From Scolanthus callimorphus (Eukaryota > Cnidaria > Anthozoa > Actiniaria > Edwardsiidae): a stretch of DNA of 64,000 nucleotides. The position numbers were made by a program, and so were the translations under genes. Shown piece after piece: positions 1 through 12,000 of the stretch; position 1 is the first letter of the stretch; the number at the start of each line of letters is the position of its first letter. The DNA lies in contig JAWWUD010000111.1 in assembly GCA_033964015.1 (NCBI GenBank), forward strand, positions 124,001-188,000. The letters run 5' to 3'. The notes below the pieces were generated by a model. The model did not search any database. It was not told where the DNA came from and saw only the letters and a program-made list of their open reading frames with translations.

Positions 1-3000
1 CTGCTATGGTAACCACGGCCAAAACCCCGGAAGAAGTCAACCAGGACCGTTTTCACTTGCTTGTTGGGATTTGCATGGAATCACTGTGTTCACCTCGCTC
101 GACCCAGTCTAACGCCACCGTGTCTTCTTGTCTTCACGCCTTCTACAGTCTACTGGACGCACCAAAACAGCGAGCTATTGTTGGCAGAGAACAGGTAATG
201 ATGTTATTAGCGGACACAATAGGAACCCTGAAGACTGTCCGTTATATCGAGGGTCCCTTAAGTGAACTATTCAGGAGTTTTCAGTTTGTGTGTTCCGGTG
301 AAGTCTACTTGCTGTTCTCAGTAACATGTGCCACAGCAAAAAAAAAATTGTCAACCATTCCATGACAACGCACGCTTCTTTCGAGCAAGAAAGCGTGCAA
401 GACTTTGCCGAGTCTGACACCCATGCACTTGAAGTGCTACTGAAGTAAAATATACTATACATTTTATTTGCACCCAGTAAAAGATTCAAGTCCGCCTTGA
501 TAAGGGGCCAACCATTAAATTATTTAGGGGGGGGGGGGGTCAGTTCCAGCTGCGCGGTGGATGTTTAGTGGATTTTCAGTATGCAGGAATGTTTCCGCCC
601 CTCCCCCTCAAGAGTCAAATGGCCCCTCAAACATTAGCATGCATGCAATCCGTTCCTAGCTAACGAGTTGTGTGGTTGATTTATGTGGCAGATGCTGTCG
701 GTAGAGATGCTGAACGTGTTGCATCGCATCATTTTGACACGTGACTCACATGAGATCCAACAGAGCGTCATGGACGTAGTGCTTCAGATTGTCAAAGCAA
801 CACAGGAAGCCCAACAAGCTCAACGTGCAAAAGCGAGGTCTGTAACCCTGTGTTACACTTTCGTGACAGTTTGTTTTCGATTTTCTTTAAGGTATCATAT
901 TTAGTGACACTAACATTAGTAGTATAGGGAGAACCGAATTAGCGCTTTTTTAGAGCCCGGTGAGGAGCCGAGGAGAGCCATGACGTCACAAATGAAGAGC
1001 CATGACGTCATATTTATCAACCTATTGTTTTGAAGACAATAGAAGTATACCCTCCCCCATCCCCCTACTTCCCAAGTTCGCAACAAAGTTCCCAACTTAC
1101 TTCGTAATTTGGCAGCTCAGTTGAAAAATTCAGATAAAACCAGTACAAACCTTTCAATATTCAGAAACCACTGCCAAAGAAGCCTAAGCAGCTAACGTTT
1201 GAGTTTTGTACAACATAGATGCGAAGTTACCAACTTAGTTCGGAACTTGGTTGCGAACTTGGGAACCTAGTTTGGGAATCAAGGAACCAACTTCGCAACC
1301 TGGCGCGGGAAAAATGGTGAAAATAACCGTAATGGTTTTCAGGAATTCATTTCTTACAACGGACCCCTTGCTCTGTACAGTGTTTTCCTTGAGCATTCCG
1401 TGCTCTGTAAATGTCTCAAACAAAATAAATAAAATTTTCTTCAAATAAATTCCGCTCTCACGATATATTTTTATTTCATGGGTAGTGGCCCAGCAAGCAA
1501 TCAGAATCCCGTGGGGGAGGTAGACATCACTGCTGGCAAGTCTGTGGTTTATGGTGTCATGGAGATCTGTATGTGCGTGCTGAACCGGCAACTCCCTAAC
1601 CTGGTACCACCCTCGCCCTCCGCCAAACAACACAGCTCCGCCCCTCTCGTGGCTGTAGGTGTTAAAGGTAGGCTAAGTCTTTAATGTATATATATATAAT
1701 CGGGCTATATATTTATATAAAATTTAGTTTGGAAATAGTATATATATATAAAATAATGGGTAAATAATAATAAATACGCAAATCGGCCTCACACCTATTA
1801 GTGGCTCTTCTTCCGCTGCGGGAGCTGTTATTTAGCCGTATTTACAAATAGCACAACGTCAACAGAACACTCTTGTCATTATCCCTAAAACAATTACAAC
1901 CGGATTTTTTCGCAGGTAATTATCTTTAACAATTAGTCGCCATCGGCGAATAGTCACCGAGACGAAGTTTCGCTGAGGCGACTAATTATTTTAGTATAAT
2001 TACTCAAGCGACTTTTAAGATTTTTGACAAAAAAAATCGGATTAGGGGTATTTTTAGTTTCTCGTAATAAAGGGCGCGCGCGATCGCCAATGTTTTCAAT
2101 TATAGCAAAATATTTCGAACGTCTCGACCAATCAGCGCGCGGAATCGCTTGAGTAATTATACTAATACCTAATATATATTTTTTAAATTTTTGAGCAACT
2201 AATTTTCGAGAACTTCTACAGTGGGTTTTCCGTTCGTTTCTGAAAAGTTCCACTCGCGGTTGGCCAACCAGGGCTTTACTGCCATTTTCATTATTCTGAG
2301 AACTCTACGCCAACTAACAAACCGCGGTTTGGCTTCCGTCAATCAAACAAGTGAACAGCACTGGTTGAGTTCACGCAGGCTTTGAGAGGTTTTTTGAACT
2401 AATAAGGACTAGCTGGACTTTAAACCCAAAATTTTCACCATGAAATGCAAACGAAATTTAGAAAAAAATCCACGTGCCCGTCTTAAAAGGTTTGATTGAC
2501 GGAGGCGAAAACGCAGTTTGGCGTTCAGAAATGTAAAGTGGGAGTTCGCAGAATTATGCAAATGGAAGAAAAATGTAGTGATGAACTTCCTAGAAAAGTC
2601 AACCTAAATCATGTAGAACCAGGTGTAAGCAATAATGTTGTCGTCAAATCCAGCACTGCGACGCCAAACTTTGCAAATAAACACATTCAATCATGGGAAA
2701 AATCTGCCCTTCGATCACGATTTCTAGTATTGCTCATAAGATGACATAAACGATGCGCTAGCTAGGCGCCAATCAAAGCACTTGTTGTCTTAAAGTATTA
2801 AAACCAAAAGAAGATTATGCTTTTCTGAAGAAAGCCATCTGGTTATTTTATCAGGAAATAGGTTTATGAGATGAAGATTTAAGAATGAACGGAAGGCAAT
2901 ACAAGTGATGTTGAGCGTAACAAGCAATGAAAGTCATTTGATGCGAAAATATGGACAGGAAATATTGATAGATTAAGGGATTCTTTTTTTTTTTCATTTC

Positions 3001-6000
3001 GAAAGTAAATGGCATTTAGTAGAAATACAGGGAGAAGCAAACTAGAATTTCTTTGACTAGATCAGCATAATTTCTTGACAACAAACTGGCATCCTGGTAA
3101 GGGACCGTTCATCTTTATCAGGGAGGGGGGCTGGTGGAAATGAGGGGGGGGGGGGGGGGGGGTGAATTTATTGTTCATAACTATCGTGTTGTAATGAGAA
3201 TATACCCGTTGAAACGGAATTGTGAAATGCAATAGGAATAACAGTAGGAAAACCTACAAGGAAAATGTAAACTAGCAAATAAGGTATCAGTAATTGACTG
3301 GGCTTACTGACAATTTTATTTCGTTATCAGAATCCTTTGAACATAGAGGAGGAAGTATAATACAAATCCGACTTTCAAACAGCTCAGATAAGATTTGTAA
3401 AAAAAAACTTGTCCAGAATAAAGTAACAGGGAAAGTTTTCAAATCATCTAATTACATATCCAAAAGCAAGTCCAAACTGCCCTGTATTGAGTTAAAAAGA
3501 TGTTATCAACTATGGTCAAACAAAAACAAAAATTGTGCCCCATATTCGGATAGAAACTGATCGCATTCTAGTTTTGAACACTCGTGTTTTTAATGAAAAT
3601 TGGCTCGGGAATGAAACCATCTGCCAGCAAAATGAAATGACTCTTAATTTAAAAGCGCTAATGAGTTCTCGGACCTATGTGATAATTGGTATTTGTTTAA
3701 AAATTCCATAGCAATTCTCCATATCTAGATTCTCATCATGAAAGCTGTATATTTGATACTATTGTAGAATGCAGCTGGAATGGAATTAGTCCCACATCCA
3801 CGCGACCACCTAATTCGTTTGCATTCTTACCGTAATTTTTTCCTTTTTTTCCATCGCTAAAAACGTTCTAAGTATAGACATTAAAAAAATTTGGCCTTCA
3901 ATTGTTTTGCACTTGATCTATAATTCTCAAATTGAAATCACACAAATCAAGTTGCTTTTGTACTCAGTCGTTTCGTCTCTCGCAATCTTACTTATTTTGG
4001 CGGTTGCCGAGAACGCTTTTATTTTGGAATATCTTTCCAGATGTGTTTGTTTAGACAGACTGACGTTGTCGACCTACTTTTCAGAAATTTTGTAGTTGAG
4101 ATAAAGTCTGGTTTAGGAGTCTATTTGTATCTACATATCTAAATATACATTTTGCACTTAAAGTTATCTGTTCTTTACGTGAAAATATTCATGAAGCCCT
4201 GCACTTGAAAGGCTTCCAGCTAAAACGAAAACTTACTACACAATGGCTCCCGTCAAAAAAGCCAATTCGAGGTTTTTCTCGCGAATGTCTCAGTAGAAGC
4301 TCTTTGTGTTTCGAGTACTTGTCCGCGTTTTCATTCAAATTTCTTTCTGTCGACTCAACATAATATCATTAGCCAAAGCTCGGGGTTGTTCCGATTGCCG
4401 CGCTAAGTCCCACTGGGTGTCGTCCAATTTCCATTTACCGCGCAAATCAATGGGAAATCTCCTTATACTTCCATATTTTTATTTTCTAGAAGAGTGCTTT
4501 TCACCTGACTATCGTACACCTGGGAATTCCTCTATACCTGAAGAGTAACTGGACCGATAGGATTTTTGATCAGAAAGGCCTTCAAGGTTAATTGTTTTTT
4601 ATAGGAGAATTGAGAGCCACTGGGAATTTATAGCGAATCACTGCATCACCATGTCACTGGCTTATTTTTCTTGATTTTCGCGACGGGTGATATTGCGATT
4701 TTTTCTAACATTTTAATAACTAGAACAAAAACAAAATCCGTAAACGCAGATAAATTAGCAAAATGGCGCGTCTACCTGCTGATTTCTCGCTCCCCTTGGC
4801 TATTTACATTTCCACTGCACGAAGTCTTCATTTTTCTTCTCTGCCGGTCAATTATTTCAACTCCAAAAATCAACAATTCTTATATTTGCCCCTGGGCTTT
4901 TTGACATATTTGTTGATCTTCACAAATTAAACAAACTAGAAAGGCGATTTGTCACCCACAAATTTGATTCACCTAATTAGCAATGATCTTTTCGAAAAAT
5001 ATTTTAAAGTTATGGTCACAACTCGGGAAAAAAGCACCGCCCGTTTAAAGCGCAAGCTCTAAACATAAAACAAGGGGCTGTGGCATTGTGATTCCACGGA
5101 ACGTAATGAGTTAAGGCACTCTAAGCAAGTGACTTGCTTAAAATGTTCACATTCAGGGGCTACCGTAAAATGAATCTAATAACCGGGGACTTTTCCGCTT
5201 TGCATAATTAATAACCCAAGTCGTAACTGAGTTTTTGATTGTATTATTTTCCGTAATCAGCAAAGACGGATTTCGATGGAAGTTGCAAGCCGTTTATCAA
5301 GCTTATAGTGATTTTATCGCCGTTTGGATGTTGGTAATACTTCGATTTTGGCGACTTTAATCCTTTGAGCTTGCAGTTTGAAAGCAGGGTTTTAGATTTG
5401 GTCAATCTCTGCGAATTTCGGAGCGATCACTTTCCTCGTGGGGAGACGCAAAGCGTGCCGATTGGCACTCAAACGCTTTGGGATTTGCGGCGAGTTAGTT
5501 ATTCACAAGGCAACCAACGTCGACTAGAAGAAAAATTGCTACCATTTTTTGCAGATTGAGTACTATTTAACAGAACCCCCTACTGAATCTTTAGGGAGTA
5601 TTCCACTCTAAAGCGATGACATATTTTAACATTACTGTTTTAGCAGTTTCACTTTACGGGCAACGTGTTCCTTAACTACGAAAGAGGAAAAAATGGTACC
5701 AATGTTGTTCTCTTCGTTGTGAAGAAAAAAATTCTGCGACCTAGTTCAAGATATATTGCTTCAAGATGTTAGATATTCGGAATACAGTTCTCGCAGTTTC
5801 TGTTTGTGTGCTTGAAATATTATGCAAGAAACTGGTCGAAACATACTGTTTCACGGATTCGCAGTGTCGAACTGCTCAGGGTTTGTGTTGTAAAGGGTAC
5901 TGTGTTCGTCGATCTTCGTGCAATGGATTTTGTAATAACAACTGGGATTGCCGCGCAGGGCAATACTGTGAAAACTCAGTTAATATGTGTACTAGCGGCT

Positions 6001-9000
6001 GTTACAGAGCTACTGACTGTTCTCCCGGCTACTCTTGCGTGTCTGGATCTTGCGAGAAAAAATGGCGAAGTTCAACGAACCATAAAAAAGACATCCCCCT
6101 AGAGCCTTTTTCAAATATCGAGGAATCGAGCTCGGTTTTAGGGCTCTTAATAGCTGGGATTGTAGCTGTTATATTTTTCGCCTGGATTTGCTGTCAGTGT
6201 TTTCGGTTTAAACATCGAAGACAGGATTCAAATCATCGTAGACTGGCTCTAGAGGAGAATGGAAATTATCCCAGCTCACCAAACGGTATCCCTTGTTCCC
6301 CCTCTACCGCAATGTGCCGGCTCCCGGAATGCAGGCACGAGGGGATTACACTCTACGAGCGAAACAATGGCTCCGATAGCGGGCATAGATGTACTGGGAA
6401 TTCTAGAACATCATGTAGATTTTCTCTAGATGGGCCCCCGAGGTATAGCACCTTGCTTTTCCCAGGTCGTGAAAGCCCCGGTACACCTCCACCAAGTTAC
6501 GACGAGGCGTTGAGAATTGCCGGGTTGGCCGGCGCTTGCAGCGGAGCGTGCGGCTATGTCTCGAACACGGCTGTTCATTTGGCGAATTCTGGAGATTCTG
6601 GAGCTAGAGTCTGATTGTTAAGTAAAATCATTTCAGTTAAATGACATATGGTAATTCTACGATACATGGAATCTTGTTCCTATAGTCGTGGTACCAGGAT
6701 GTGATAGCTGAATTCAATAGAATCATTCAACGGGAATTTTTATCTGAAATCTCAAGGAATCTTAGCAATCGAGCCGACTGAGTTCAATGAATTCAATGGA
6801 ATTTTCTAATTGCAAAGTAAAGTTAGTGTGGAATTCTTCAGATCCTTGGTTGAATTGGTTCTCGAAATAAAACAGAATTCAGTGGAATTTGCAATCGGCA
6901 TTTTCGAGATGGCAGAGCTAAGAATCTGAAAGATTTTATTGAAATTTCTAGAAGTGCTGAATTCACTTATGTTTGACGTATGTGAGGCAACATCAGTGAA
7001 TTCAATGGAATTCAGTTGTTTGTGATTGTTTGTAATTTCTACATCAGGGATGTATCAGGGTATACTTCGCAGTATTTACTGCAAAATGGATTGGAGGGTT
7101 TTATCAAAGTAGAATATGATTTTCCTTGATCCTTGACGGTTTTCCTTATATTATGCTGTTCACACGGAATATCTGATTCTTAACTTATACCAGGAATACC
7201 ACACAATTTTCTATTTATAATTGTATAAGGATCGGTAAGGCAGATTCTAGAGATTGAGGTTTAAAACAATCCAGTAAACCTAATTGAAAAGAACTCTACA
7301 GACGTCGTTTGGTGTAATTCTAGGAAATCTCTTTTTTATCGTGGACCGCATCTCTCTACACGTAATGACTGATATGGGAGGAAGTCTTCAACATAGGAGA
7401 AGACATGAATTGTACGTGTCGATGTTTTATGCATATTGTTCCCATAAATTATTTTTTTTTTCGAAGCTAGACTAGGAAAGGGCCACTCTAGACTTGTTGC
7501 TAAATAATGCATTTACAACATGAATGTATCAGGATATTTTGACTTCCAAACACAACTCGTTGCTTTATGTACTCGAAGATTTAGGTAAAAAAAAAAAAGA
7601 AGAAAATTCAAGCTACAATTAACTTTTGTTGTGGCTATTTATCATAGGTAGGAAAGAGCTGATGACAAGTCACATGGAATAATCCAACTCCATTTGAATT
7701 TTGTGTCTAGAATACTTGTCTGATGTTTTTATCCTAGTTTTTGTGTCTGCGTTTTCGAGTCACTTTGTCATCAGATTGACGAAGTCGTCTTGTTTTTCTT
7801 TCAAAAAAGATGCCAAAAATTCACTGAAAAAACTACTGCGCTGTTTTTATATTCAATCCCTATGCTAGGTATCTGCATTTATTTGCATTTCTCTTCCATT
7901 TTTACTACAATTTTACTACAAAGGGACTATAAGATAATAAAGCATTCAAAGTCTATATTCTTTCCTCTTGATGTCCACTTTTGCCTTTTTCTATTTGCTT
8001 GCATAATATTCCAATATTTCCATTTTAATTATGTTATTCCTTTTTTCAAATATCGTACTAACAATATCCTATGTTCATTGCTCGAGAAGGCACATTTTTA
8101 CCCACTATATTACATTAACATGCTTTCACGTTCACTACTCAAAATGGCATAACAGAGGATTTATGTAGTATAGACAATGTTTTTCTCATTTTCAGATTTT
8201 CACTATGTATTATGTTTAGGACTGAGCAAATTCATATCACTCACTCTCGATAAGGCACGTTTTTGCCGACTATTATTACATTAACATGTTTTCTCGTTCA
8301 ATACTCTTGAAAAAAAGCCTTCTCTAGTGCTCTTCCTAGGCTAGATCTTTTCCTGTGTTGTTTCTTCGCTAATGCCCATCAACTATTTCCCATATCCTTT
8401 GAATATGGACTAGCTCATTAAATATATTGTACTTACAGCATAACATTTTTAAAAGCTCATTATAAACTAATTATATAACCATGCACATTAAGCTAAAAAC
8501 CAGCAAATAGGAAATGGATCTTGTTCTTGTTACCGGCAAGATTTTGTTAGAATTCTATTTTAGTTTATTTGACACGTTCCATTTCTCCGTGGGTAAACAG
8601 GCAGCTTAGTTGAAAGCTTTTAAAGAAAATTTATTTTTTACTTACATTATATTTTAATTATATTTGTCTGCGTTTGTTTGTAAGAAAAGTTAAATAAAAC
8701 GGAAACCCTCTTGCCCTTGTAGAGCTTTCTAAGTACATGGACCCCAGGGGGGTATTTGCCTTTGGATATAAAAATGACCGGGGGGTCCGACGGAGCTCCA
8801 AATTTCATACCCCAAAAATACCTGAGCCATGAATTTGATACCCAAAAAAATACCCAACGTTTTTAGCCTAAAAAGATACCAGCATACACATGATGGCCGT
8901 CCCATTATGTTTCCCGGAAATGATGATCAACTTAACGTTTCAACCCCCCCCCAAAAATACCCTCGGATTTGTCAACCCCCAAGAAAATACCTGGTAAAAT

Positions 9001-12000
9001 TTTCAACCCAAAAAAATACTTTAACTACAAATTTCATACCCAAAAAAATACGTCGGACCCCCCCGTCATTGTTATATCCGAGTAGCCCCCTGGGACATGG
9101 ACATTACACTAAAACGTATTTTTTTTAGATTTAAACGAGTTGAAGCTAGCCAGCAGTGAGTACTGCGATTTTCATAATTCTGCGAACTCTACGCCAAACG
9201 ACAAACCGCGGTTTGGCTTCCGTCAATCAAACGAGTTCTGGGTGATTTTGCAGAGTATTTAAGAGACTTCGTCAAATGATAGGGGTCAGCAAGGCTTTAA
9301 AAACAAAATGTAAAATTCAAACGAAACTTAGAAAACTCCATGGGCCTATCTTAAAAGGTTTGATTGATTGATGGAAGCCAAACGCAGTTTTGAAATGTAA
9401 AGTGCAGTTCGCAGAATTATGAAAAATGGCATAACAGAGGCTTTGTGCAGTTTTGTCTCATTCTTTCACTATGTATTATGTTTAGAACTGAGCAAATTCA
9501 TATCCCTCGCTCTCGATATTGCCCGCCAGCTGTGTACTCCATGTTATAAATAGTTTTTGTGCCATGAAATAGCAACCTTCATCGTGTTGTTGCCCTCCGG
9601 TTGTATAACCAATTTATTGCACTTTAGTTCTAGCGTAAACACCCCGCGGGCAACTGTAGAAACATCCGTACATACGCATATTCGTGGTCCTGCATTCTTT
9701 ACTAATAACAATAATGACATGCCAGGCCCGATATGACAAGAAAAACGAGGACACGGGAAATTAAAGTCAAAACCCCCTACGGGAGAGGGAGCACAAAAGA
9801 CCTGCAGAGACCGTGGGAGAGTTTTGAACGGAGTGAATTTAAATTTTGTCCATCGCCGGTGCCTGGAACGCACCACCCTTGCTCCCCAAAAATTGTGTTC
9901 CGCTGGCGCCGGCCTGAAAATTAAAGGTAGTGGCATTTTAGTGCAAATTCGCCAAGACATTCTCAGATTTTTAACTAACAAGAGCTTGCAAATTGGAAGT
10001 TCACTGAAATGCTTGGCAGTTTTCTGGTACCTTTTCTACAAAACACCCATTTTATCGTAAATAATTTTCATCAGGAGCCCATGTTTTCATTCATTCCTGA
10101 TTATCTGACCATGCACATAATTCCTCTATTTCTTGTCCTCACTTCACTTGGACATTTACCCCTAAATTTACATGAAAAGACCTCCATGAGCCCGTCAGTC
10201 TAAAAATGAGTTTAGTTCAGTGACGGTCACTTGCTTGGATCCAATCAAGAACTAGGAAAAACTCCATTGTTCTACGGCATCAAAGGATCCCCACCTAGAA
10301 TAATATGTCCTATCTTTTTTACCACAGAAAGTCGTCATGACTATTAAAATAATAGGAGTGAAAAATTGCTAGATTCCCACTTGCTTGCGAGAAAAGTTGC
10401 CGATAAAAAGACCAATCAGAACAAAAAAGGACAAAGAAAGGAGAATCAACATTTCCCATATATAGAAAGAAAGCAACATTTGAGGGATTTGGCCCAGAAG
10501 AAAAGATTTTTTTAAGCGACGGCGTTGCCTCTGTCATAGCAATATATTGTTTGGCTCGTTTCAGGCCTCTCGGAAGACACAGCAAAGCTTTCAGCTGCGG
10601 CAGTCTCGGCACTAGCCTCGTGTCCAGGCCTTTGTGCGCCAGGACAGTCCTTGGCAGTTCTCCCTAGTGTCCTGTACCTAATCACTAGCACGTTACGTGA
10701 GGTGTCCCTAACGAGTGGGCCTGGGGCGAACATTACTGCGCCTGCGTGTCTACAAGCGCTGAAACTGCTGACCAGGTCTCCATATACCGCGGATGTACGT
10801 TGTGCAAAGCGATGGATAGAACTGCTACAGAGGTGCGTAAGCGCATACACATGCGCAGGTACCTCTAGTCGTCTTCACAAGCGAGCTAGATTCCTTCTAG
10901 AATCACGTGATACACCAAATAGCCAATCAAAATAGCCGGATCGACCTCTATTAGGATACTTATAAAATTGAGCGAAGCGATTGTACGTGTCATTCAAACC
11001 GCGCGACCACGAAGGTCTTTGAGAGTCTAATATTATACCAACAGAGATGTGGTTTTTATTCGTTATTGTTCTCATGAGTTTCGAATTAGGAGATTCACGC
11101 AACACATTGGGCAGTAGCAAAAAAAAATTCGCACCCCTCTGTTGAGGACCCAAGTCACAGCTACCCGACCCTCGACCGTCGGGGGGGGGGGGATTTTTTG
11201 CGCCTGCCCATTTTTCACAGCAATCACTCTAGGATTTCACACTACTCCAAGTGTCTAGAATCCTCGAGGTTCAGCATCCCGCTCAGTCTCACTTTCCCCT
11301 TGCAGTGCGCTTGCGACAATCTTAGACGCAGCTAAAGCGGACATAACAGAATTCCCACACGATAATGTGGACGTCCAGAACATGGACGACTCGATCGTGA
11401 TGTTGACGCTCGCCCTATTCATCCTCTCCGCCCCGCGCGAAGTCGTGCTGGTAGCCGACTTGGAACAGAAGATCATCAATGTGTTTTGCCGTTGTATCAA
11501 GTCCACAAATCCGCAGGTTAGTGATAGAAAGGAGCCTAGAAAGGATTCAATGCCTCCTGCACATAGTTAACCACGACACCCATCATGCTTTTATTTCCTG
11601 AGCAGTCGTGGAGAGGACCGGATTCAACGCGACTGGAAGCGAACGTCAGAGAAAGCACCCTTTCTCCTCGACTCGTGTAGGAGAGTCTTCTTCGAGTTGT
11701 AGTCGTAGGTTCGATTCCGGCTTGGGTCGCTGCTTGGTTTGTGTTTCGGACCTTGTCGTTCATTGTGGTAGAACCGATTCGTTGTTTCACGTCCTTCGAA
11801 TGAGACAATAAACCAAGGTCCCTTCTCCCCGAGTAGCCCGTGGAAGGCTAGAAGATGAGACGTCAATAAAGTGTCTTACTTAATTTTTTAACTTTGTCTT
11901 TTATTTCAGTTGCAGCTCAAAGCACTGCAGACAACCTCATCGATATTTCAGTGCCCAGACAGGGGCGTGGCCGTGCCATTAATCCAGAGTATTGCACCTC

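Noticed and set aside
9544..9981. 145-codon minus-strand frame in HEATR5 intron 3
   Set aside because: No recognisable motif, no splice or promoter context; likely chance frame in repeat-derived DNA.
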